The translations under genes were made by a program, and so were the position numbers. From JBCCTX01 sp039197765 (GTDB lineage: Bacteria > Bacteroidota > Bacteroidia > J057): a stretch of DNA of 25,907 nt. The notes beneath the pieces are model-generated. The model had not been told where the DNA came from. It saw only the letters and a program-made list of their open reading frames with translations, and did not search any database. The stretch spans positions 1 to 25,907 of the forward strand of contig JBCCTX010000068.1 in the NCBI GenBank assembly GCA_039197765.1, read 5' to 3'. Positions 12,815 through 20,675 of the stretch are shown piece after piece. Each line of letters starts with the position of its first letter. Position 1 is the first letter of the stretch.

Positions 12815-15502
12815 ATGAACTTTTTAAGAATTCTATTTGCTATTTGTCTTATGACGCTTATCACTTCACATTCCCAAGCTCAATCAAAATTACCCCCAAT
12901 AATTGACCGGGAAATTCTTTTTGGAAATCCAGAGATATCCGGTGCTCAGTTATCACCTGATGGAAAGTACATGGCCTTCATCAAACCCTTCAAGGAGGTG
13001 AGAAATATCTGGGTTAAGGAAGCGAATGCTCCTTTTGAATCGGCTAAGCCCGTTACAGCTGATACAACTCGGCCTATCCCTGGGTATTTATGGAGCCGGG
13101 ATGGCAAGTACATCCTCTTTGTTCAGGATAAAGGAGGGGATGAAAACTACCAAGTCTTTGCGTTAGATCCAAGCTCTACCCCACCTGATGGGACTGAGGT
13201 TCCAGAGGCCCGAAATTTAACAGACGTAGAAGGTGTCAGAGCCTTCTTGTATGGCGTTCCCAAAAGCGATCCAGATATTTTATATGTCGGTCTGAACGAT
13301 CGCGATGCCGCATGGCACGATCTTTACAAGGTAAGCATCTCAACTGGTAAGCGGGAACTCCTGCGGGAAAACACCCAACAAATTACTGGCTGGACCTTTG
13401 ATAGGCAGGACCAAATTCGCATGGCTTCCCGCACTGCGGGGGATGGCAGTACAGAACTTCTCGTAGTAGAAGGGGACTCCTTCCGCGTTTGCTACTCATG
13501 CTCTGTACTGGAGGAATGCCGTGTCAGTCGGTTTCATAAAGATGGAACGAAAGCATATCTGATATCAAATAAAGGAGAAGTTGACCTAACCCAACTAAAC
13601 TTGTTAGACCCTGAAACAGGTAGTACAGAGCTCGTTGAATCCGACCCAGAAAACAAAGTTGACTTTGGGGGAGCCATCTTTTCAGAAGTGACGGATGAAT
13701 TGGTTGCAACCTCATACACTGCCGATAAAACGCAATACTATTTTAAAGATAGTGAGTGGAAAGAAGAATATGATTGGCTAAAGGAACAACTTCCAGGTGC
13801 TGAGATTAGCCTTGGGTCCTCAACTGCTGACGAAAGCAAGTTTCTAGTATATGCGAATAGCGATACAGATCCTGGCGCTACCTATTTATACGACCGTCCA
13901 GAAAAAAGCCTTACATTCCAGTATAGGCCTAGACCCAAACTACCGGTAGATGCCCTCTCAGAGATGACTCCAATCAGTTATACTTCCAGCGATGAATTAG
14001 AGATTCCAGCTTATCTTACACTTCCCAAAGGCCTGGAACCCGCAGGGCTCCCCGTAATTATATTCCCACATGGGGGACCTTGGGCAAGGGATTATTGGGG
14101 GTACAATTCCTATGCGCAATTTCTAGCAAATAGAGGATATGCTGTATTGAGTGTCAATTTCCGCGGGTCTACTGGATATGGAAAAGCCTTTCTTAATGCG
14201 GGAAACCAAGAATGGGGACAAAAGATGCAAGATGACCTAACCTATGGAGCAATGTATCTCATAAAAAAGGGTATTGCAGATCCAAAACGCATCGGCATCA
14301 TGGGTGGTTCATATGGAGGGTATGCTACCCTAGCGGGTTTGACCTTTACCCCGGATTTATACGCTGCAGGGGTTTCTATTGTAGGCCCCTCCAACCTTCT
14401 TACCCTACTAGAATCTATCCCACCCTACTGGGAATCTATCCGCAAGATGTTTTATGAGCGAATGGGTAATCCAGAGACTGAGGAGGGTAAAGCCCAACTG
14501 GTCAAGCAATCACCTTTATTTAGTGCAAAGGAAATCAAGACTCCCCTTATGGTAGTCCAGGGGGCGAATGACCCTCGTGTAAAGAAAGCCGAATCCGATC
14601 AGATCGTTGTGGCTATGAGAGAATTGGGGCTTCCTGTCGAATACATCTGTGCCCCGGACGAAGGACACGGGTTCAGCAGGCCGGAAAATAATATGGCTTT
14701 CCTAGCTGCTGCAGAAAAGTTCCTCGCTACCCATTTGGGTGGTAGGTATCAGGAAGACATGCCTGAGCACATAGCCAAACGATTAGGAGAGATTACGGTA
14801 GACATCTCCACAGTAACACTCCCTGAAAAGGTAGATGAATCAAAATTAGAAGCAGCTCTTCCAGAGCCTATTTCTGACCTTACAGCAGGATCTACTGCTT
14901 ATAAAATGGTTATCCAAATGGGGCCACAAGAAATTCCCATGGAGGTAACCAATGTCATAGAGGAAGATGGAAATACTTGGGTGATTACTCAGACGGCAAA
15001 CTCTCCTATGGGAATGATGAAGGATAGTTACACCGTTGAAAAGGGAAGTCTGAAACCGCTTGCGAGAAACCTAGAGCAAGGTCCTTTTATTATTTCTCTC
15101 ACGCATGAAGGGGACAAGGTAGCGGGTAAGGTCTCTATGAATGGCAATGACCAGCCAGTAGACAAAGAGTTGGATCAAGCTGTATTTGCCGATGGGGCAG
15201 CCCTTTATGAAACCCTGGCGCGACTCCCGCTTGAGGTAGGCTATACGACCGTTTACCGCACCTTTGACGTCCAGTCTCAACAGGTGAAAGCCTATGAAAT
15301 GACTGTAGTCGAAAAGGAATCGGTTGAGTTGGAATCAGGTACGCATGAAGCTTATAAGGCTGAGGTAAAGTCTCTAGGGGATACACCTGGCGATACCATC
15401 CTATGGTTCGCTACAGAAAAAGGCCAAGAGAAACTTATCAAATCTACGGCTACTATGCCCCAAATGAATGGAGCTAAAATGACCATTGAGTTACAGGAGT
15501 AG
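12815..15502 (+). CDS. Exported S9 family peptidase (prolyl oligopeptidase type) with extra C-terminal domain
   Basis: Serine peptidase of the S9 (acylaminoacyl/dipeptidyl peptidase) type, exported by a signal peptide (ILFAICLMTLITSHSQA-Q). Residues about 40-400 form a beta-propeller with repeated WD-like strands (ISGAQLSPDGKYMAFI, GYLWSRDGKYILFVQD). The catalytic domain (about 400-645) has HGGPWARDYWGYNS, RGSTGYGKAF and GGSYGGYAT, giving the triad Ser499, Asp586 (GANDPR) and His618 (DEGHGF). Such proteins usually end near 640-690 residues. Here about 250 residues follow, with beta-rich text such as GSTAYKMVIQMG and ETLARLPLEVGYTTVYRTF that resembles DUF3108-like periplasmic domains. The whole is one uninterrupted frame. 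Likely role: peptide degradation in the periplasm or outside the cell. Confidence 0.9.
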   Translation: MNFLRILFAICLMTLITSHSQAQSKLPPIIDREILFGNPEISGAQLSPDGKYMAFIKPFKEVRNIWVKEANAPFESAKPVTADTTRPIPGYLWSRDGKYILFVQDKGGDENYQVFALDPSSTPPDGTEVPEARNLTDVEGVRAFLYGVPKSDPDILYVGLNDRDAAWHDLYKVSISTGKRELLRENTQQITGWTFDRQDQIRMASRTAGDGSTELLVVEGDSFRVCYSCSVLEECRVSRFHKDGTKAYLISNKGEVDLTQLNLLDPETGSTELVESDPENKVDFGGAIFSEVTDELVATSYTADKTQYYFKDSEWKEEYDWLKEQLPGAEISLGSSTADESKFLVYANSDTDPGATYLYDRPEKSLTFQYRPRPKLPVDALSEMTPISYTSSDELEIPAYLTLPKGLEPAGLPVIIFPHGGPWARDYWGYNSYAQFLANRGYAVLSVNFRGSTGYGKAFLNAGNQEWGQKMQDDLTYGAMYLIKKGIADPKRIGIMGGSYGGYATLAGLTFTPDLYAAGVSIVGPSNLLTLLESIPPYWESIRKMFYERMGNPETEEGKAQLVKQSPLFSAKEIKTPLMVVQGANDPRVKKAESDQIVVAMRELGLPVEYICAPDEGHGFSRPENNMAFLAAAEKFLATHLGGRYQEDMPEHIAKRLGEITVDISTVTLPEKVDESKLEAALPEPISDLTAGSTAYKMVIQMGPQEIPMEVTNVIEEDGNTWVITQTANSPMGMMKDSYTVEKGSLKPLARNLEQGPFIISLTHEGDKVAGKVSMNGNDQPVDKELDQAVFADGAALYETLARLPLEVGYTTVYRTFDVQSQQVKAYEMTVVEKESVELESGTHEAYKAEVKSLGDTPGDTILWFATEKGQEKLIKSTATMPQMNGAKMTIELQE

Positions 15503-15573
15503 GGGATTAGGAGGTATAGAATATAAGTAGGAACAGCCGTTTTCGGATTGCTTTAGTAAGGCAAAAAGGCTAA

Positions 15574-16347
15574 TTATTCTTCCCCTGGAGGAGGACTATA
15601 GGCTGTCCAGCCCCCATCTACAATGAGGGTCTGTCCAGTGATTTGGGAGGCTTGGGGGGAAAGAAAAAAAAGAGCTGTATGGGCGATGTCTTGCGTAGTA
15701 GCACACTTCCCTGTGGGTGTAATTTTCTCCCAAAGCACCCGAAAGTTACCGGATTCGTCTATTCGGGTCCGTTCTGTTAGGGTTGCTCCAGGAGAAATGG
15801 CATTGACCGTAATTCCATGAGGCGCTAGTTCTACTCCCAAATGTTTGGCGAGGTAGCGAATGGCAGCCTTGGACATGCCATAGGCGGCGAGATTGGGATG
15901 GTGCTGGTGTCCTGTAACAGAAGACATAAGGAGTATACGTCCACCGGATTCTTGGGCAACCATTTGTTGGGCTGCACGCTGGGCAAGAAAGAAGCTACCC
16001 TGAAGATTTACTTGTATAAGGCGCTGAAATTCTGCTTCAGTATATTCGAGAAAACTGCCGAAGGTAGTAATCCCTGCGTTAGCAATGGCTATATCCACAT
16101 GCCCAAATTTTTGGATGGCTAGTGATACCATTTCTTGAATACAGGAAAGCGCTCCTGAATCCCCTGCAACCCACTCACAGATTCCATTTTGGGCGCGTAT
16201 CTGTTGTGAGGCCTTTGCTGCAAGCGCTTCATCTATATCGTTCAATATGACTCTAGCCCCTTCCCGAGCCAGTTGAAGGGCAATTTCAAACCCTATTCCT
16301 TTTCCTGCCCCGGTAATCAAGGCAACCTGATTGGCAAATCGCTTCAT
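15574..16347 (-). CDS. SDR family oxidoreductase
   Basis: Classical short-chain dehydrogenase/reductase, about 257 residues. The cofactor motif TGAGKGIG and following LNDID (acidic after the second strand, favouring NAD over NADP) are at the N-terminus. NAG follows in IANAGITTFG, the catalytic Ser in LMSSVTG, and Tyr-x-x-x-Lys in YGMSK. The C-terminus SQITGQTLIVDGGWT is family-typical. The ATG at 16347 is preferred over an upstream TTG at 16365 that would add six residues. Substrate unknown; FabG-like acyl reductase, sugar or alcohol dehydrogenase are all possible. It starts 32 bases after the barrel-protein stop on the same strand, so may be the tail of that unit or independent. Confidence 0.9.
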   Translation of the reverse strand: MKRFANQVALITGAGKGIGFEIALQLAREGARVILNDIDEALAAKASQQIRAQNGICEWVAGDSGALSCIQEMVSLAIQKFGHVDIAIANAGITTFGSFLEYTEAEFQRLIQVNLQGSFFLAQRAAQQMVAQESGGRILLMSSVTGHQHHPNLAAYGMSKAAIRYLAKHLGVELAPHGITVNAISPGATLTERTRIDESGNFRVLWEKITPTGKCATTQDIAHTALFFLSPQASQITGQTLIVDGGWTAYSPPPGEE

Positions 16348-16379
16348 GTGCTGGCCAATATGCAAAAAGGAATATTCAC

Positions 16380-17264
16380 TTAAAAAGCATAGCCAACGGT
16401 AAAGCCTAGACGAATTAGGATCCAGGGTATATTTCCTGTAGCTGTTACTACATTTCTTTCCGACTCTAAGTCAATCCTAAAAAGCCCCGATAGGGGAAAA
16501 TCTCCTTCATTAAGCCCTTCCTCTACCTCCTGCACAATATCCTGCCCATACTGGGCAACTAATGCATCGATCCCATCGGCTCCCAATCTTTCCTGCAGGT
16601 TCTGATCTGCAATTTGAACACTTTCCGTAAGTACCACCATGGTTCCGTCTCCCCAGGCGCCTCCCCAGCCGAGGGCAAAATCAACCCCTATAGCCAAGGT
16701 TCTTGCCCGATTTACAATCCATTGATTGCCTATCCCAATCCCTCCACTAATAGCGTGTGTTTTAGCCTCTGTATTAATATCCGCCTGAACACTATTAGGA
16801 GGCAGCGTGTATTCCGTACCATCATAGGAAAAGGTTATAGAATTATTGTCTATCCATGTGTAAGGCAATGTCCAATTATACTGAGAGTACCTTGCCAAAA
16901 TGCTAAAGAAAAATCCTCTCGGCGCTCGGGCTCTCCTCCCTCTTGCCCCATTGGGATAGAAGCGCGCTTCTGGCGTGATGTCAAACCCATTCCATTCTAC
17001 ACCGTCTCTAAATTCTCCTACCTCCCAATTGGCGTTTAAATCCCGGATAATGTTTCCTTGTAATCCACTGTCAAAAGAAAGGGGAAGTTGGACATTCGTA
17101 GTCAGATTTAGAGAAAAATTGGGGTTAAAAGGGTGCTCATACCCAATATTTATGCTTTGATAGGGAAGCTGCAAAACACCAATTCGGATAATATCCTCTT
17201 GAGCGATTAACTGAAAACCCAAAAGTATAAAAAAACTAAAACTAAAAAACGTATTGCGGTTCAT
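16380..17264 (-). CDS. Predicted outer-membrane beta-barrel protein, paralogue A
   Basis: A 294-residue protein with signal peptide (FFSFSFFILLGFQLIA-Q) and a chain of amphipathic strands ending in an aromatic-terminated beta signal (LRLGF-like, ending VGYAF), as expected for insertion by BAM. Characteristic pieces are INIGYEHPFNPNFSL (resembling DUF3575 proteins), WNGFDITPEARFY, GFFFSILARYSQYNW and AIGVDFALGWGGAW. A helical insert (about 205-255, QIADQNLQERLGADGIDAL) interrupts the barrel. It is clearly homologous along its whole length to the protein at 18036-18923. ATG start. Function unknown; a small porin-like or structural role is possible. Confidence 0.75.
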   Translation of the reverse strand: MNRNTFFSFSFFILLGFQLIAQEDIIRIGVLQLPYQSINIGYEHPFNPNFSLNLTTNVQLPLSFDSGLQGNIIRDLNANWEVGEFRDGVEWNGFDITPEARFYPNGARGRRARAPRGFFFSILARYSQYNWTLPYTWIDNNSITFSYDGTEYTLPPNSVQADINTEAKTHAISGGIGIGNQWIVNRARTLAIGVDFALGWGGAWGDGTMVVLTESVQIADQNLQERLGADGIDALVAQYGQDIVQEVEEGLNEGDFPLSGLFRIDLESERNVVTATGNIPWILIRLGFTVGYAF

Positions 17265-17312
17265 GATGGGCCTTAATTTGGAATGTGAAACTAATATACT
17301 AAGAACATCTCT

Positions 17313-17882
17313 TTAGGGAGAAGGAAGACTGGAAGGACTTAGGGTTACCCCAACCACCCGAAAGGCGGGATAACCTGTTTCATCTCGAAACTTTTCATAA
17401 TAAATGCCATTTAACCAAAAAAATTCGCGGTTGTCAAGTAAGAACTTATACTCTGCCTTTCCAGGTAAGAAAAATACTTCGGCTCCTTCGGGGGGAGATA
17501 CAATGCTGTATGTTCCCTTTCTCTTGATCAAATACATTCCCCGATAATAAAAGTAAGGAATTCCACTTACATGAAGTACAATATATCCTGCCGGCCTAGC
17601 TGGGATTTCAATTCCCACAGGTGGGGGGACTACTTCAAACTTTCCCCACCAAGGTTGGAAAAAGGTTCCCGCCTTATACCAATATTGAATACTATCTGAG
17701 ATACTTACTACTTTGGCGTGCTGAGGCAATCTCTTGACTTTCTTTCCCCACCTGTAACGTTTTACATGTTGCCGCTTCATCTGGGTCCGTATCTGAGACT
17801 GACTAAGTCCCTCCCTCATTCCTATAAAAAAGGTAAATACAAGAGCATATATCCATACATACCGACCCTGTATCTTCCACAT
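17313..17882 (-). CDS. Small exported protein, DUF6515-like
   Basis: A 189-residue protein from the ATG at 17882 (a GTG at 17903 would add seven residues). An N-terminal hydrophobic segment (YVWIYALVFTFFIGM) acts as signal or anchor and is followed by a strongly basic stretch (KRQHVKRYRWGKKVKRL). The mature half repeats a P-Y-Y-x-x-G-x-Y pattern: VPPPVGIEIPARPAGYIVL, GIPYFYYRGMYLI, SPPEGAEVFFLPG and REFFWLNGIYYEKF. This alternation of VxxPPxGA and aromatic YYxxGxYY units is what I associate with DUF6515, by memory of the motif. Function unknown. It lies between two homologous barrel genes on the same strand with a 48-base gap to the next. Confidence 0.6.
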   Translation of the reverse strand: MWKIQGRYVWIYALVFTFFIGMREGLSQSQIRTQMKRQHVKRYRWGKKVKRLPQHAKVVSISDSIQYWYKAGTFFQPWWGKFEVVPPPVGIEIPARPAGYIVLHVSGIPYFYYRGMYLIKRKGTYSIVSPPEGAEVFFLPGKAEYKFLLDNREFFWLNGIYYEKFRDETGYPAFRVVGVTLSPSSLPSP

Positions 17883-17973
17883 CTTCAATTCCAAATAAGC
17901 CACAAAAAGAACAAAAACCGTTCCTCTATGCTATCCACTATATTTAATGTTCAATTTAGCAAATTTCCTTTAC

Positions 17974-18009
17974 AAAAAATACCCTAGTCTGCTTGTAAAC
18001 ACACTAGGG
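17974..18009 (-). terminator. Rho-independent terminator after barrel paralogue B
   Basis: On the minus strand CCCTAGT pairs with ACTAGGG across a 14-base loop and is followed by a T-run (17974-17979). It lies 27 bases past the stop of the 18036-18923 gene and separates it from the DUF6515-like gene. Confidence 0.75.
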
Positions 18010-18035
18010 CTCCGTATAAATACACTAAATGGTCC

Positions 18036-18923
18036 CTAAAAAGCATATCCTACCGTAAAACCCAGACGGAGAACCATCCAAGGAGTGGTTCCTCTAGCGG
18101 TAATAACATTTCCGTTACTATCCAGGTCAATATTTACCTTGCTAGCAAGGGGGAAATCTGTATTGTCTAATTCAGCTTCAACTTCTTTAACAATATCCAC
18201 AGCATATTGATCTATCAATGCTTTAATGCCTGGGGTCCCTAGCGCTGCTTGTAGATCTTGATCTGAAAATTCTACAGACTCTACGATATTTACGAGCGTT
18301 CCATCCACCCAAGCGGTTCCCCATCCCACAGCAAAATCTACTCCCATAGCTATAGATCTATTCCGATCCAAAAACCATTGTCCTCCAAATCCCAGCGCTC
18401 CACTCACAGCCTTTGTCTGAAAATCTGTATCAATATCTGCTTCTACTGTACCTTCTGTTACCAGGTAGGTTTCCTCCTCGTAGGTAAATTCCAATTCGTT
18501 TTCATAGGTCCAATGGTAAGGGAGCAACATATTGTACTGAGAATATCGAACCCCTACACTAAAAAAGAAACCTGTGGGTGCATGAGACCGTCGGCTATCT
18601 CCTCCTTTGGTGTAAAAACGAACTTCTGGGGTAATATCAAAGCCTTTCCACTCTCGACCTGGACGAATCTCACCCGTCTCCCAGTCTTCGTTGAGGTTAT
18701 CGACAAGGTTTCCTCCTATTCCTCTATCAAATGTTAAGGGGAGCTGAAGGTTTGTACTCACGTGTAAAGAAATATTCCTACGAAAGGGGTGCTCGTATGC
18801 CAAATTGATATTTTTGAAGGGTAATTGAAGTAAGCCTAGTTTTACGATGTCTTCTTGAGCCTTAGAGGAATGGAATAATCCCAAAAGAGCGATAGAAAGT
18901 AGGAAGCGAGACGATTTATTCAT
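18036..18923 (-). CDS. Predicted outer-membrane beta-barrel protein, paralogue B
   Basis: A 295-residue protein, co-linear homologue of paralogue A. Shared landmarks include signal peptide, LQLPFKNINLAYEHPF, WKGFDITPEVRFY, GFFFSVGVRYSQYN, AMGVDFAVGWGTAWVDGT, the helical insert (SDQDLQAALGTPGIKALIDQY) and the C-terminal beta signal ending VGYAF. The two proteins match at well over half of positions by eye, so they arose by duplication. The ATG at 18923 is the first of a unit divergent from the sulfatase across a 200-base AT-rich spacer; its own terminator follows. Separate terminators suggest the paralogues are expressed independently. Confidence 0.75.
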   Translation of the reverse strand: MNKSSRFLLSIALLGLFHSSKAQEDIVKLGLLQLPFKNINLAYEHPFRRNISLHVSTNLQLPLTFDRGIGGNLVDNLNEDWETGEIRPGREWKGFDITPEVRFYTKGGDSRRSHAPTGFFFSVGVRYSQYNMLLPYHWTYENELEFTYEEETYLVTEGTVEADIDTDFQTKAVSGALGFGGQWFLDRNRSIAMGVDFAVGWGTAWVDGTLVNIVESVEFSDQDLQAALGTPGIKALIDQYAVDIVKEVEAELDNTDFPLASKVNIDLDSNGNVITARGTTPWMVLRLGFTVGYAF

Positions 18924-18988
18924 TTTTTATTTTTTCCAATTTAAAAATAATATGAATATTAGTAAAATACTCCCTTTTTTTCCCTTGC

Positions 18989-19004
18989 TGCTAAAATTTC
19001 AGCA
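18989..19004. promoter_or_regulatory. Imperfect 16-bp palindrome in barrel/sulfatase spacer
   Basis: TGCTAAAATTTCAGCA is symmetric except for one base pair. It is the only notable GC-containing symmetry in the AT-rich divergent spacer 18924-19123 and could be an operator for either gene. No regulator gene is adjacent. Confidence 0.35.
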
Positions 19005-19096
19005 TAAATAGTTGTATTTTCGTATAATTTGATTTTTAAAACTAAATTATTGAAAAAGATAAGCCCTCAATTCTGTAAATTTTATAGAAATAGTGC

Positions 19097-19104
19097 TAGT
19101 TTTG
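19097..19104 (+). promoter_or_regulatory. Probable -7 promoter element of the sulfatase gene
   Basis: TAGTTTTG matches TAnnTTTG exactly, 20 bases before the sulfatase ATG. The -33 region at the expected distance shows only TTCTG, a partial match, so the call is moderate. Confidence 0.45.
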
Positions 19105-19123
19105 ATATCGAATAGCTTATGCC

Positions 19124-20635
19124 ATGTTTGTAAATATTTTTAAGCACATCTCCTTTGCTCGGTTGACCCTTTCCAATCAGTTGTTTCAGGTATCTACGGT
19201 TGCACTTCTCACATTTGGGCTCCTTCTTGTATCCTGTAAGGATGAGCCCCCCGCAGAGGTTCCTGAGGAAGAAGAGGCGTTACGGCCCAACATCGTATTT
19301 ATCATGGTAGATGACATGGGGGTTGGAGACTTAAGTTCTTATGGACAGGAGGCCTTCTCAACCCCTCATATAGATCGCTTGTCTAAAGAAGGAATGCGGT
19401 TTACGCAAGCCTATGCAGGATGTACTGTATGTGCTCCTTCCAGGAGTACGCTTATGACGGGTCAACATACCGGACACACCCCTGTGCGTGGAAATACGGG
19501 AGGAATCCCACTCCCTAATGAAGCCTTTACCCTTGCGGAATTGCTCAAAGAGGCAGGTTATGTCACGGGGGGCTTTGGTAAATGGGGCTTAGGAGATATA
19601 GGAACAGAGGGAGTACCTGAAAAACAAGGCTTTGACACCTTTTATGGATACTACCATCAAATCCACGCCCATGACCATTATCCGGAATATTTGATACGAA
19701 ATGGCGAGAAGGAAATGCTTCCCGGTAATGCGGGATTTTATGCCAACCAAAAGAAGGCAGGTCCAAAGCCGAGTGCGAAAGAGGGTTTACAGCACCAATT
19801 TGCTCCTTATCTCATTGCCGAAGAAATGAAGGCCTGGATTCGGTCGCATAAAGATGAGGCCTTTTTCTGTTATGCTCCTTGGACTCCCCCCCATGCCAAG
19901 TATGAAATTCCAGAGACTGATTCTGCATGGATAGCCGTAAAAGATGAGAAGTGGCCCTTAGAAGCAAAGATTCACGCTGCTTTCACGATGCTTATAGACC
20001 GGCAAGTAGGGGAAATATTAGACTTATTGGATGAATTGAAGCTCACCTCGAATACCCTATTCGTGTTTACTTCTGATAATGGAGCAGCTCAGCGTTTTGA
20101 GGGAACGCTCAATTCATCTGGTGCGTATTCGGGTTTTAAACGCAGTATGTATGAGGGAGGTCTGAAAGTTCCCTTTTTGATGAAATGGCCTGAATACATA
20201 CCTGCCTACTCTGAAAGTGGACTTCCGATCTATTTCCCAGATATGATGCCAACCTTTGCGGAATTAGCAGGTGTAAGCGATCTGGTACCAGATAGCACAG
20301 ATGGTATTTCCTTTGTACCGACCCTTCTGGAAGGAGTACAACCCATTTCTCATCAGTTTATGTATTGGGAATGGCCCCTATACGATTGGAATAAAGGGGA
20401 ATATACAGGCGAATTTCTTCAAGCTGTACGTCATGGAAAATGGAAAGCCTTAAGAAGCTCCGAACAGGAGCCCTGGAAGTTATACGACCTAGACCTTGAT
20501 TATACAGAATCAATCGACCAAGCTGAAAAAAATCCGGGTGTGTTGGAAGAAATAGAGTTCTGGGTATTGACAACGAGGGATAAAATGGCAGAACAAAAGG
20601 AACCCGAAATGCCAAAAGGAAAAAAGTTTAGATAG
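19124..20635 (+). CDS. Lipoprotein sulfatase (formylglycine-dependent, Cys type)
   Basis: Sulfatase of the alkaline-phosphatase superfamily, 503 residues. The N-terminus is a lipoprotein signal ending LLVSC (Cys38) followed by an acidic linker. The active-site signature CAPSR (Cys103) is the type converted to formylglycine. Metal ligands lie in MVDDMG (Asp63, Asp64) and TSDNGA (Asp318, Asn319), and GKWGLGD supplies the usual Lys. The C-terminus (HGKWKALRSSEQEPWKLYDL) is typical of arylsulfatase A-like enzymes acting on sulfated sugars or glycans. No polysaccharide-utilisation genes (SusC/D) are nearby, so the substrate is open. The FGE or anSME maturase must be encoded elsewhere. The M23 peptidase begins 40 bases downstream on the same strand. 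Confidence 0.93.
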   Translation: MFVNIFKHISFARLTLSNQLFQVSTVALLTFGLLLVSCKDEPPAEVPEEEEALRPNIVFIMVDDMGVGDLSSYGQEAFSTPHIDRLSKEGMRFTQAYAGCTVCAPSRSTLMTGQHTGHTPVRGNTGGIPLPNEAFTLAELLKEAGYVTGGFGKWGLGDIGTEGVPEKQGFDTFYGYYHQIHAHDHYPEYLIRNGEKEMLPGNAGFYANQKKAGPKPSAKEGLQHQFAPYLIAEEMKAWIRSHKDEAFFCYAPWTPPHAKYEIPETDSAWIAVKDEKWPLEAKIHAAFTMLIDRQVGEILDLLDELKLTSNTLFVFTSDNGAAQRFEGTLNSSGAYSGFKRSMYEGGLKVPFLMKWPEYIPAYSESGLPIYFPDMMPTFAELAGVSDLVPDSTDGISFVPTLLEGVQPISHQFMYWEWPLYDWNKGEYTGEFLQAVRHGKWKALRSSEQEPWKLYDLDLDYTESIDQAEKNPGVLEEIEFWVLTTRDKMAEQKEPEMPKGKKFR

Positions 20636-20675
20636 ATATATAGGCCTAGAAAATAATATTCTCCACCTCTTTTTT

